From Actinomadura sp. J1-007 (GTDB taxonomy: Bacteria > Actinomycetota > Actinomycetes > Streptosporangiales > Streptosporangiaceae), in contig NZ_WING01000001.1 of NCBI RefSeq assembly GCF_009793335.1, positions 4,030,001-4,094,000 of the forward strand: DNA of 64,000 nt, in the 5' to 3' direction. The notes under the pieces are model-generated. The model ran no database searches. It was not told the DNA's origin and worked only from the letters and a program-made list of their open reading frames with translations. A program made the translations under genes and the position numbers. This document shows, in pieces, positions 24,457 through 33,587 of the stretch (the stretch's first letter is position 1; every line of letters begins with the position of its first letter).

Positions 24457-25284
24457 ATGGATGACAACCGGGGTCTGCGCGGAGCGGTGCGGACCAAGGA
24501 CGGCTGGGCGGTACGGCACGCCATCGTGACCGTGACGGACCTCATGGGCCGCCAGGTCGCGCGCGTGCAGGCGGGGGAGGACGGCAGGGTCGCCGCCGAG
24601 CCGCTGCCCGGCGGCACGTACACGGTGATCGTGACGGCGATGGGGTACGAGCCCGCCGCGTCCACGCTGATCGTCAGCAGTTCGGGCACCGCCGACCTCG
24701 GCGCGGTGGTGCTGGCGCGGGCGGGCGGCACCGAGCTGCCGCCCCCCGGCCCCTGGACGATCGACCCGGCGCACTCCAGCGTCGCCGCGGTCGCCCAGCA
24801 CCTCGGCCTGTCGAGCGTGCGGGGACGGTTCGGGGCGTTCGAGGGCCGCGTCGAGATCGCCGAGCCGGTGGAGGGCTCGACGGTGGCCGCGCGGATCGAG
24901 GCGGCGTCCATCGACACCGGCAACAAGATGCGCGACGACCACCTGCGGTCGGCCGACTTCCTCAACTCCGACGCCCACCCGGCGATCGAGTACCGCAGCA
25001 CCGGGCTGACCGCCGTGGGCCCCGACCGCTGGACGGTGCACGGCCACCTCACGCTGAACGGCGTCACCCAGCCGGTCGACCTCGACCTCACCTACCTCGG
25101 CACCGGTCCCGACCCGTGGGGCGGCGTCCGCGCCGCGTTCCGCGCGACCGCCGAGCTCCGCCGCGCCGACTTCAAGATTAGGTTCAACCAGATCCTGGAA
25201 GCCGGCATCGCCGCCGTAGGCGAGAGCCTCAAGGTCGAACTGGAGATCCAGACCGTCCAAGGCGAAACCCTCCCCGAAGCCTGA
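24457..25284 (+). CDS. YceI domain protein with N-terminal carboxypeptidase-regulatory-like repeat
   Basis: A 275-aa protein. Residues about 5-95 form one Ig-like regulatory repeat, and about 103-272 form a YceI domain: GPWTIDPAHSSVAAVAQHLG, then DDHLRSADFLNSDAHPAIEY and GHLTLNGVTQPVDLDL. YceI is a lipocalin-like barrel that binds polyprenyl or quinone-like lipids. The ATG 24457 start gives a clean N-terminus (MDDNRGLRG); GTG 24382 overlapping the previous stop is the alternative. No signal peptide is present, unlike many YceI proteins. It is the third gene of the MFS operon. Confidence 0.9.
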   Translation: MDDNRGLRGAVRTKDGWAVRHAIVTVTDLMGRQVARVQAGEDGRVAAEPLPGGTYTVIVTAMGYEPAASTLIVSSSGTADLGAVVLARAGGTELPPPGPWTIDPAHSSVAAVAQHLGLSSVRGRFGAFEGRVEIAEPVEGSTVAARIEAASIDTGNKMRDDHLRSADFLNSDAHPAIEYRSTGLTAVGPDRWTVHGHLTLNGVTQPVDLDLTYLGTGPDPWGGVRAAFRATAELRRADFKIRFNQILEAGIAAVGESLKVELEIQTVQGETLPEA

Positions 25285-25303
25285 CCCCCGAAGAGCACGA
25301 AAG

Positions 25304-25329
25304 CGGGCCGCGACTTCCGTCGCGGCCCG
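25304..25329. terminator. Bidirectional terminator
   Basis: An 11-bp perfect stem (CGGGCCGCGAC and its complement) with loop TTCC and a short T stretch lies between the convergent YceI and SecD-like genes. Confidence 0.75.
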
Positions 25330-25340
25330 TTCTCGTCGGG

Positions 25341-26225
25341 CTACTTGCCCTTGAGGGCGTGGACGAGTTTGTTGGCGTCGCCCTTGGTCTGGGGGCCCGT
25401 GACGACGACCTTGCCGTCGAGGATGGGCATGTCGACGCGGGGCAGGGTGACCAGGCGGCTGCCGACGACGAACGCCAGGTCGCGGCCCACCGTGGCCCTG
25501 GTCAGCTCGGCGAACGCCTTGCGGTCGACGTGCCGCAGCGTGACCGCCACGTCGTAGTTGCCCGACGTCACCCGCGACTTCTGCACCCGCAGGTCGGCCA
25601 CCTTGCGGATCGCGATGCCCTGCGCGAGCTGGTAGCACGTCACGCCCCCGGCCGCCTGGCCGGTGATGCCCTGCGTCCCGGCCGGGCACTGGCCCGGCAC
25701 CGACTGCGTGACGGGGTAGACGTGCAGCGGGGCGGCGAGCGTGACGGGGCGGGTGCGCATGGACGCGGCGATCATCCCGCCGGTCACCGCGACCGCCGCG
25801 ATCAGCAGCCCGAGCGTGATCACCATGATCAGCAGCGCGGACCGGTGCTGGCGCAGCGCCTTGGCCTCCGGCGTGGCGGTCTGGCTCCGCCGCTGCGCCG
25901 CGCGGCTCCGCTTGACCTCGGCCTGCGCCCGCTGCCGTTCGGCGGAACGGGCCCGGCGGCGCTGCGCGGGATCGGCCGGGACGGGCGGCGCGGGCGGCTC
26001 CGGCGCCTTGCCGCGCTTCTTCGCGGCCTTCGCCTCGGCGCGGCGCTCCTTCTTCGCCGCGCGGCGGCCCCGGCCGGGCGACTCGGCCGGGGCGGGCGGC
26101 GCCGCCGACGGCTCGTCGGCCACGGCGACGGACGACGGCGGGGGCGGGGTGGACGGGGGACCCGCCGCCGGCTCGGTCCCCGGCGGCTCCCGACGATCCT
26201 TGCTGCGGCGCGGAACGACCCGCAT
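25341..26225 (-). CDS. Membrane-anchored protein with SecD P1-like domain
   Basis: A 294-aa protein starting at ATG 26225 (GGGGAGG upstream); an earlier in-frame codon at 26339 has no such site. The first 125 residues are disordered, Pro-rich and then strongly basic and cytoplasmic. A single membrane helix is at about 129-153. The extracytoplasmic part (about 160-294) resembles the SecDF P1 head subdomain, with LRHVDRKAFAELTRATVGRD, LAFVVGSRLVTLP and a final GDANKLVHALKGK. It is not a Sec channel subunit because the other helices are missing. Neighbours give no pathway. Confidence 0.75.
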   Translation of the reverse strand: MRVVPRRSKDRREPPGTEPAAGPPSTPPPPSSVAVADEPSAAPPAPAESPGRGRRAAKKERRAEAKAAKKRGKAPEPPAPPVPADPAQRRRARSAERQRAQAEVKRSRAAQRRSQTATPEAKALRQHRSALLIMVITLGLLIAAVAVTGGMIAASMRTRPVTLAAPLHVYPVTQSVPGQCPAGTQGITGQAAGGVTCYQLAQGIAIRKVADLRVQKSRVTSGNYDVAVTLRHVDRKAFAELTRATVGRDLAFVVGSRLVTLPRVDMPILDGKVVVTGPQTKGDANKLVHALKGK

Positions 26226-26380
26226 CGTCACCTCCCCGGCTGCATGATCTCCACAGTCTTCCAGCATGGACCGGGGTCGCGCACTAGGGCTCAGGCCGAA
26301 CCCGGCCATGAGTTCGTTCCCAATTACGGCAGTGCTCAACGCGTGACAACCGCGCGTTCCCCCGCCGGGTGGGATTGCGC

Positions 26381-26416
26381 GAAAAGGCCCGGATTCCCGC
26401 GTGGGAGTCCGGGCCT
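26381..26416 (-). terminator. Rho-independent terminator of korAB
   Basis: On the minus strand a 14-bp stem with one mismatch (AGGCCCGGACTCCC and partner) is followed by TTTT, 19 bp beyond the korB stop. Confidence 0.8.
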
Positions 26417-26434
26417 CGTCCGTGCGAACGCGGG

Positions 26435-27547
26435 TCAGTCGATGCGCCAGGTGTCGCCGCTGCCGAGCAGCGCCGCCAGGTCGCCCCTGCCCTGCGTCTC
26501 GATCGCCTCGTCCACCTGCGCGCGGAGCTGCTCGTCGTACGAGGGCCGGTCCACGGAGCGGAACACGCCGATCGGGGTGTGCTCGAACGCCGGGGAGTCC
26601 AGCCGCGACAGCGCGAACGCCTGCGACGGGTCCGGGTTGTGCGCGTCGTGCACCGCGATCTCCGACGCGGGCACGTCCGCGACGTTCACCACCTCGAACG
26701 ACCCGGACGGCGAACGGCGCAGCGCCTTCTGCCGGTCGGCGCCGAACACGATCGGCTCGCCGTGCTCCAGCCGGATCGTGATGTCGTCGCGGACCGAGGC
26801 GTCCTTCAACGGCTCGAACGCGTTGTCGTTGAAGATGTTGCAGTTCTGGTAGATCTCCACCAGTGACGTGCCGCGGTGCTCGGCCGCCTGCCGCAGCACC
26901 GACTGGAGGTGCTTGCGGTCGGAGTCGATCGTTCGGGCGACGAACGTGCCCTCCGCGCCGATCGCCAGCGACAGCGGGTTGAACGGGGAGTCCAGCGAGC
27001 CCATCGGCGTCGACTTGGTGATCTTCCCGATCTCCGAGGTGGGCGAGTACTGGCCCTTGGTCAGCCCGTAGATCCGGTTATTGAAAAGGAGGATCTTCAG
27101 GTTGACGTTGCGGCGCAGCGCGTGGATCAGGTGGTTGCCGCCGATCGACAGCGCGTCGCCGTCGCCGGTGACCACCCAGACCGACAGGTCGGGCCGGGAC
27201 GTGGCGAGGCCCGTCGCGATCGCGGGCGCCCGCCCGTGGATCGAGTGGAACCCGTAGGTGTTCATGTAGTACGGGAACCGCGACGAGCAGCCGATGCCCG
27301 AGACGAACGTGATGTTCTCCCGGCGCAGCCCGAGCTCGGGCAGGAACGACTGGACGGCCGCCAGGATCGCGTAGTCCCCGCAGCCGGGGCACCAGCGGAC
27401 CTCCTGGTCGGTCTTGAAGTCCTTCATCGTCTGCTTGCCGTCGGCCTTCGGGACGAGCGACAGCGCGGCGAAGCCGCTGCCGTTGCCGTTCGACCCGTTG
27501 GCGCCGTTGGCGCGGCCGTTGGCCCCGCCGGCTCCGTTCTCACTCAC
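26435..27547 (-). CDS. korB: 2-oxoacid:ferredoxin oxidoreductase, beta subunit
   Basis: A 370-aa thiamine-diphosphate subunit, probably for 2-oxoglutarate. After a Gly/Asn-rich N-terminus it has RWCPGCGDYAILAAVQ, the CPGCG motif of this family, then GIGCSSRFP, and the TPP/Mg site VVTGDGDALSIGGNH with LLFNNRIYGLTKGQYSPTSE. It works with KorA to turn a 2-oxoacid and CoA into acyl-CoA, CO2 and reduced ferredoxin. The gene overlaps the korA stop by 8 bp. The adjacent nuo genes without an NADH module make these enzymes a plausible ferredoxin source for that complex. Confidence 0.93.
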   Translation of the reverse strand: MSENGAGGANGRANGANGSNGNGSGFAALSLVPKADGKQTMKDFKTDQEVRWCPGCGDYAILAAVQSFLPELGLRRENITFVSGIGCSSRFPYYMNTYGFHSIHGRAPAIATGLATSRPDLSVWVVTGDGDALSIGGNHLIHALRRNVNLKILLFNNRIYGLTKGQYSPTSEIGKITKSTPMGSLDSPFNPLSLAIGAEGTFVARTIDSDRKHLQSVLRQAAEHRGTSLVEIYQNCNIFNDNAFEPLKDASVRDDITIRLEHGEPIVFGADRQKALRRSPSGSFEVVNVADVPASEIAVHDAHNPDPSQAFALSRLDSPAFEHTPIGVFRSVDRPSYDEQLRAQVDEAIETQGRGDLAALLGSGDTWRID

Positions 27548-29381
27548 TGTCGATCACATCCTGGATGACGCCCTGGAGCTCCTCGGCCTTGAACGGCAGG
27601 CCGCGGACCTGGTTGTAGCCGATCACGTCCACGAGGAACCGGCCGCGCAGCAGCAGCGCGAGCTGGCCGAGGTTGATCTCCGGCACGACGACCCGGTCGT
27701 ACGAGCGGAGCACCTCGGCGAGGTTGGCCGGGAACGGGTTGAGGTGCCGCAGGTGCGCCTGCGCCACGTTCCGGCCGGTGCGGCGGATGCGGCGGACGGC
27801 GGCGGAGATCGCCCCGTACGTGCCGCCCCAGCCGAGCACCAGCACCCGCGCCTCGCCGGACGGGTCGTCCACCGCGAGCGGCGCGATGCCGGACGCGATG
27901 CCGTCCACCTTGGCCTGCCGGAGCCGGGTCATCTTGTCGTGGTTGGCCGGGTCGTAGGAGATGTTGCCGGACCCGTCGGCCTTCTCCAGGCCGCCGATCC
28001 GGTGTTCGAGGCCCGCCGTGCCCGGGATCGCCCAGGGCCGCGCGAGCGTCTCCGGGTCGCGCCTGAACGGCTGGAAGTCGTCCTGCCCCGGCTCGGCGAA
28101 GCCCGGCTCGATCCTGGGCAGGTCGGCGACGTCCGGCAGCTTCCACGGCTCGGAGCCGTTGGCCAGGTAGCCGTCCGACAGCAGGATCACCGGCGTGCGG
28201 TAGGTGACCGCGATCCGGGCCGCCTCCAGCGCGGCGTCGAAGCAGTCGGCCGGGCTCTGCGGCGCGATCACCGGGACCGGCGCCTCGCCGTTGCGGCCGT
28301 GCATCGCCTGGAGCAGGTCGGCCTGCTCGGTCTTGGTCGGCATCCCGGTGGACGGGCCGGAGCGCTGCACGTCGATGACCAGCAGCGGCAGCTCGGTCGC
28401 GACCGCGAGGCCGATCGTCTCGCTCTTCAGCGCGATGCCCGGCCCCGAGGTGGTGGTGACGCCGAGGGACCCGCCGAACGAGGCGCCGAGCGCCGCGCCG
28501 ACCGCGGCGATCTCGTCCTCGGCCTGGAACGTCCGCACGCCGAACCGCTTGTGCTTGGACAGCTCGTGCAGGATGTCGGACGCCGGCGTGATCGGGTACG
28601 AGCCGAGGTAGATGCTGAGGCCGCTTTGCTCGCCCGCGGCGACCAGGCCGTACGCCAGCGCGACGTTGCCGGTGATGTTGCGGTAGAGGCCGGGCTCGTG
28701 CTCGGCCGGCTTGATCTCGTACTGCACCGAGAACGCCTCGGTCGTCTCGCCGTACGACCAGCCCGCCTGGAAGGCCGCGAGGTTGGCCTTCATGATCTCG
28801 GGCTTCTTGGCGAACTTGCGCTCCAGGAAGGCGAGCGTTCCCTCGGTGGGACGGTGGTACAGCCAGGACAGCAGCCCGAGGGCGAACATGTTCTTGGCCC
28901 GCTCGGCGTCCTTCTTGGTGATGTCGAAGCCGGTGAGCGCCGTCACGGTCATCGACGTCAGCGGCAGCGCGTGCACCCGGTACTCGTCCAGCGAGCCGTC
29001 CTCGACCGGGCTGGCCGCGTAGCCGACCTTCGCGAGGTTGCGCTTGGTGAACTCGTCGGTGTTGACGATCAGGTCGGCGCCGCGGGGCAGGTCCCCGAGG
29101 TTGGCCTTGAGCGCCGCCGGGTTCATCGCCACGAGGACGTTGGGCGCGTCCCCCGGGGTCAGGATGTCGTGGTCGGCGAAGTGCAACTGGAAGCTGGACA
29201 CGCCGGGGAGGGTCCCGGCCGGGGCGCGGATCTCGGCCGGGAAGTTCGGCAGCGTCGACAAGTCGTTGCCGAAGGCGGCCGTTTCCTGGGTGAAGCGATC
29301 GCCGGTCAACTGCATGCCGTCGCCGGAGTCACCGGCGAAGCGGATGATGACGCGGTCGAGTTGCTGGACCTGTTTGGTCAC
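27540..29381 (-). CDS. korA: 2-oxoacid:ferredoxin oxidoreductase, alpha subunit
   Basis: A 613-aa fused gamma-alpha subunit. The N-terminal gamma domain opens with VIIRFAGDSGDGMQLTGDRF, and the alpha domain carries YLGSYPITPASDILHELSK and FQAEDEIAAVGAALGASFGG, then TTTSGPGIALKSE. These are the landmarks of actinobacterial KorA (2-oxoglutarate:ferredoxin oxidoreductase), an oxygen-tolerant type. The ATG at 29381 gives the usual N-terminus length. It precedes korB in a two-gene operon ending at a clear terminator. A possible iron-box-like sequence is about 65 bp upstream. Confidence 0.94.
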   Translation of the reverse strand: MTKQVQQLDRVIIRFAGDSGDGMQLTGDRFTQETAAFGNDLSTLPNFPAEIRAPAGTLPGVSSFQLHFADHDILTPGDAPNVLVAMNPAALKANLGDLPRGADLIVNTDEFTKRNLAKVGYAASPVEDGSLDEYRVHALPLTSMTVTALTGFDITKKDAERAKNMFALGLLSWLYHRPTEGTLAFLERKFAKKPEIMKANLAAFQAGWSYGETTEAFSVQYEIKPAEHEPGLYRNITGNVALAYGLVAAGEQSGLSIYLGSYPITPASDILHELSKHKRFGVRTFQAEDEIAAVGAALGASFGGSLGVTTTSGPGIALKSETIGLAVATELPLLVIDVQRSGPSTGMPTKTEQADLLQAMHGRNGEAPVPVIAPQSPADCFDAALEAARIAVTYRTPVILLSDGYLANGSEPWKLPDVADLPRIEPGFAEPGQDDFQPFRRDPETLARPWAIPGTAGLEHRIGGLEKADGSGNISYDPANHDKMTRLRQAKVDGIASGIAPLAVDDPSGEARVLVLGWGGTYGAISAAVRRIRRTGRNVAQAHLRHLNPFPANLAEVLRSYDRVVVPEINLGQLALLLRGRFLVDVIGYNQVRGLPFKAEELQGVIQDVIDSE

Positions 29382-29947
29382 AGAGGAAGACCTCCTCGAC
29401 GCGCAGCACCCGTCCTGGGGGAGGCACCCAGGATCGTGATGCTACTTAGGCTTACCTTCATGGTATGTCCGGGGACGGATGCTCTCTTCGGGGACCTGGA
29501 GGTCAGGGAGACGGAGGCCGTCTCCGACGGCGGTGCGCGCGGCGCGCGCACCGGTGTCGCCGCCCTGGTTCCGGAGGTCCGCGGGAGAGCTCGCTCGCGG
29601 ACGCCGCTCCGCCCGTCATGTGACATCCCGCTTCCAGGAAGTCGTTGCCCCGTAACACAAGAGGTATCACCTCGGGCGGCAGATCATGCGGCTCCGCCGG
29701 ATTCGGGCAGGTCCTATCCGGTGGTACGGCCCGTGGAGTGCCGGACCGGCCCCGCGCTCACCCCGAACACAGGCAGCTCGCCAGGCGGCACAGGTCCACG
29801 TGCAGACGCCTGTGCAACCGCATGGCGGACGTCGGGGAACCGCTGCTCCCCAGTGGCACGGATTTCACGGCCCTGACTATAGACAGCCCGAATAGTGTTC
29901 GGCTCAAGCGGCCCTGATTTACGGCTCAAGCCCCCCGACCGGCGCGT
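29382..29947. other. korA upstream region, no gene seen
   Basis: A 566-bp stretch without a supported gene. It should hold the korA promoter. Short open frames exist on both strands, but none has a ribosome binding site together with protein-like content. Confidence 0.5.
29446..29460 (-). promoter_or_regulatory. Possible iron-responsive (IdeR/DmdR-like) half box
   Basis: TTAGGCTTACCTTCA resembles the right half of the actinobacterial iron box (TTAGGCTAACCTAA), but the left half is poor. Its place about 65 bp before korA, which encodes an iron-sulfur enzyme, makes it worth noting only. Confidence 0.25.
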
Positions 29948-31532
29948 TCATCCCGGCGGGCGCGAGGCGGGCGGGGTCGCACCGGCCCCGCCGCCGCGGC
30001 CGGACTGCGGACTCGCGCCCGGCCCGCCGCCCGGACCCGCGCCCGGACCCGCGCCTGCGGCGGAGGCGCCGCGCTCGCGGTCGATCCGGGCCAGCAGCGC
30101 GGGCACGTCCGCCGGGTCGACCGCCTCGCCGAGGACCCGGGCCTGCGCGCCGTACGGGTGCGCGCCGGGCGCGTCGAGGGCCTGGCGCATCCACGACCGC
30201 CACGCGTGCCCCTTGACCGTGCAGCGCAGCACCAGCTCGCGGTTGGACGGCACCGGGCCCGAACCCGTACAGGCGCCGAGCCGCCGCCCCTTGGAGGTGA
30301 CCGTCGCCCGCAGCGCGGCGCGCGCGCCCGCGGGCACCGCGCCGTCCGGGGAGGTCAGCGTGGCGGGGACGCTCACGGTGCAGCCGTTCAAATTCTGCTC
30401 GCAGTTGACGAACGACAGCTTGCCCGGCGCGAACCGCAGCGCGGGATCGGCGGCGCCGCCCAGCTTCGCGACCCGGGCCCGGATCTCGGCGAGCAGCGGC
30501 CCCGGCGCGGCCAGCGGCGCCGCCGTGAACGTCGGGTCGCCCGGCCCCGCCGACTGGACGGCCAGCAGCCGGTACGGCGCGGACGCCGTCACCAGGTAGT
30601 CGGCGTCGGGCGTCTTGACCCGGTACGCCCGCACGCCCGCGACGTTCTCCACCGGCGGCCTCGACGCGGCCTTGACCAGCAGCTTCGCGATGGCCTCGGA
30701 GCCGAGCACGTCCGGGACGTCCAGGCCGGGCATGGACGCGGGCGCCTTGGCCCACCGGTCCGCGTACGCCTCGGGGCGGGCGCTCTCCCCGCCGTACGCG
30801 CGCCAGAACGCGGGCCCGGCCTTGATGTACGTGCGGCCGTCCACCGCGACGACGTCGGCGCGCAGCCCGCCCGCGGCCGTGAGCGTCCCGCTCGCCGACC
30901 CCTCCTTGGTGACGCGCAGCGCGGCGCGCACGGGCCTGCCGTCCGCCGGGAGCGTTCCCTCGAACCGGTAGCCGGGCCCGGCCGCGACCGCCTGCCCGGC
31001 CTGCCGCGCCCACGCCGACGGCAGCGGCGCGGCCCGCCCGCCCGCCTTCCGTCCTCCGCCGTCCCCCGCTACCGCGAAGCCGACCGCCACCGCGACGGCG
31101 ACCGCGACGGCCGCCGCACCCCGGCCACGACCGCGACCCGCCGCGTGGGCCACGCCTTGACCCGCTGAACCCCCGAAACCTTCCGCCCCGCCCCTCCAGT
31201 CCCACCAGGCCCGCCGGATCCGCTGGTTCCGCCAGGCCCGCCGTGTCCGCCGGACCCGCCGGTTCCGCCAGGCCCGCCGGGTCCGCTCCCCGCCGAACCA
31301 TTGCCCGCGGGACCGTTCCCAGCGGGCGCGTTGCCTGCAAGCCCGTTGTCCGCCGGGCCGGTTCCCGTCGAGCCGTTCCCCATGGGCGCATTGCCTGCGG
31401 GCGCGTTGCCTGCGGGGGCGTTGCCCGCCGGGGCGGGGCCGGTCGGAGGGGTCGGTGGGGGGCCGTCCGGGGTGGGGGTGGACGGCGGGGGAGGGGGGCC
31501 GGCGGGGACGGCCCGTCCTGTTCAACGTTCAC
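29948..31532 (-). CDS. Membrane-anchored LppX/LolA-like protein (paralogue 1), frame slips in N-terminal tail
   Basis: The C-terminal 360 codons are clean: a hydrophobic anchor (AAAVAVAVAVAVGFAVAG), then an exported LolA/LppX-type domain with GYRFEGTLPADGRPVRAALR, VDGRTYIKAGPAFWRAYGG and a cysteine-containing tail ending before a Gly/Pro-rich terminus. The probable start is GTG 31532. Between there and the anchor the coding signal passes through all three frames by two -1 slips (near 31471-31508 and 31115-31122), all in long G/C runs; the middle frame carries AGNAPAGNAP repeats. The gene is most likely intact in the organism. It is a paralogue of the 31681-33002 gene. Confidence 0.7.
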
Positions 31533-31587
31533 GAGGGCTCACTCTGCTCATATCCGCATAAGGCGGGCATGTCATCAACGATGACAA

Positions 31588-31640
31588 GAGTGCCGGACGA
31601 TCCGGGGTCCCGCTGCGGGACCGGGAATCGTCCGGCACTC
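31588..31640 (-). terminator. Hairpin terminator after the LppX/LolA-like gene
   Basis: Arms GAGTGCCGGACGAT (31588-31601) and their complement (31627-31640), with a further paired GGTCCCGC core inside, lie about 40 bp beyond the stop at 31681. Confidence 0.65.
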
Positions 31641-31680
31641 CTCACACGCGCCGGCGCGGGCCGGGGCCGGCCCGGGGCCG

Positions 31681-33002
31681 TCAGCCGCCCTCGCCGTCGA
31701 GGCCGCTCAGCATCCCCTGGACGTCCTCGGAGGTCGCGCCGATGACCTTGTAGTCGGCGTGCTTGTAGTACGTGCCGCCGGTCGCCTTGGCCCAGCTCGA
31801 CCACGCGCTGCTGTTGACCCGGCAGCTCGCCCACACCGGGGACGAGCTGCTGATCGTGATCGTGGACGTGCACTTGCCGAGCTCGCGGCCCGACAGCGTG
31901 CCCGCGGTCAGCCGGAACTGCACCTCGACCGTGAGCGGCGTCTCCGCGCCGAACGGCGGCCGGATCTTGGCCTCGACCGTGCAGCCGGAGTCGCTGTTGC
32001 AGCCGCCCTTCTTCCACTCGGCGACGGTCGGGCGGGCCGAGCCGTTGAACGCGTCCTTCAGCTCGCCGATCCGGGTGCGCATCTCCGAGACCACCGTGGA
32101 GGCGTCGCCGGAGCTCTTGCCCTGGACGTCCACGGCGACCTTGGGCGAGAAGCCCTCGAAGCGCAGCAGCTCGGCGTCGTCGGAGTCGCTGATGACGACC
32201 GTGCCGGACGCGGTGCTGAACCGCAGCGCCTTCTTGCCCTGCACCGTGGCCTTCGTCGACTTGGCCTTGGCCGTCGCGGCCTGCCGGACCTTGGTGGCGA
32301 GCGCGGCGGGCGTCAGCTCCTGCTTGAAGTCGAGGTCGAGCTTGTCGGCGCTGAGCCGTCCCCACTGCTGGCCGCTGCCGAGGTAGTAGGGCGTCTCGCT
32401 GCCCGAGATCTGCCGCTTCCAGTAGGCGCTGTCGGCCTTGACGAACAGCTTGCCGTCGGCCGACAGCATCGTCACGTTGTCGGTGTTCCAGGTCACCTGG
32501 CCGGTCGCGCGGCCGCCCTTGGTGACGCTCAGCTCGCCGCGCAGCGTGTCGGCGCCGCCGCCGAAGTCGCCCTTCAGCCCCACCGCGCGGGCGGGCGCGA
32601 GGGCGTCGGCCGCCGCGTTCAGCTTGTCCTCGTCGGACTTGCCGCCGCCGGACACGACCACGAACACCACGACCGCGATCAGCACGACGACGATCAGGCC
32701 GCCGCCGATCAGCGCGGCGATCAGCGCGCCGCCGCCGGACTTCTTGGGCGGCGGCATCCCGGGCATCCCCGGCATCCCGGGTCCGCCCGGTCCGCCGGGC
32801 GCGCCCGGGGGCGGCGGGTAGAACGGCGGCGGGGTCCCGGGCCCGCCGAAACCGCCGGGGGCGGGGGCGGCCCGCCGGGTCCTCCCGGCCCGGCCGGTCC
32901 GCCGGGTCCTGGCGTTCCGCCGGGCCCCGCCGGGGGCGGAGGCGGCGGCCAAGAGGGACCGGCGGGTGGTTCCCAGCCCGGGGGAGGCGGTGGGTTGCTC
33001 AT
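31681..33002 (-). CDS. Membrane-anchored LppX/LolA-like protein (paralogue 2), one frame slip
   Basis: The protein starts at ATG 33002 with MSNPPPPPGWEPPAGPSWPP, a proline-rich cytoplasmic tail common in actinobacterial membrane proteins. A -1 slip at the G5 runs 32857-32867 leads into GGFGGPGTPPPFYPPPPG and then a membrane anchor (ALIAALIGGGLIVVVLIAVV). The outside domain (about 300 residues) has SVTKGGRATGQVTWNTDNVT, KLFVKADSAYWKRQ and a CNSDSGC pair, a LolA/LppX-like lipid-carrier type fold held by a helix instead of a lipobox. It is a paralogue of the downstream gene; the tandem pair could arise by duplication. The ligand is unknown. Confidence 0.75.
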
Positions 33003-33154
33003 CCGGTCACGTCCTTCCAGGTCATCAGGCCCCAAATGCATCTCTAGTGTGCAGCAAAGAGCCGACAATGTGATCCTTGCCTACCGGTCGAACGGTCCTG
33101 CCGCCGGATCGGTATCTCGGCGATACTTGACGGAACCCGCTCCGGGAGGTTGCT

Positions 33155-33526
33155 GTGCACGACTATTTCGACTCGTACGCGGTGGTCGGGGCGTTGCTCC
33201 TGATCGGCGGCGCCATCGTCGGCGGCGCGCTCGCCGCCAACAGGTCGCTCCGCCCGCACCGCCCCACCGCGGAGAAGCTCGCCACCTACGAGTGCGGCGT
33301 CGACCCGGTCGGCGGGGACTGGGCGCAGTCCTACGTTCGCTACTACGTGTTCGCCTACCTCTACGTGGTGTTCGCCGTCGACGCGGTGTTCCTGTTCCCG
33401 TGGGCGACCGTCTTCTCGGCCCCGGGATATGGGATGACCACTCTGGGCGAAATGTTCGTCTTCCTGGGCTTCCTCGCCGTGGGGCTCGCGTACGCCGGGA
33501 AGAAGGGCGTGCTCTCGTGGGTCTGA
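33155..33526 (+). CDS. nuoA: NADH-quinone oxidoreductase subunit A
   Basis: A 123-aa membrane subunit with three helices. It has the family pattern KLATYECGVDPVGGDWAQSY with the conserved acidic and cysteine residues, followed by RYYVFAYLYVVFAVDAVFLF. The start is GTG 33155 after GGGAGG. It is the first gene of a complex I set that runs to 43857 and has no nuoD, E, F or G. This matches the second, partial nuo set known in streptomycetes. Confidence 0.94.
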   Translation: MHDYFDSYAVVGALLLIGGAIVGGALAANRSLRPHRPTAEKLATYECGVDPVGGDWAQSYVRYYVFAYLYVVFAVDAVFLFPWATVFSAPGYGMTTLGEMFVFLGFLAVGLAYAGKKGVLSWV

Positions 33527-33587
33527 GGCCCGCGCGAATGCGTCCGGGGCCCTGGCGAACGGGATCGGGGCTGTAACAATGCTCCTG

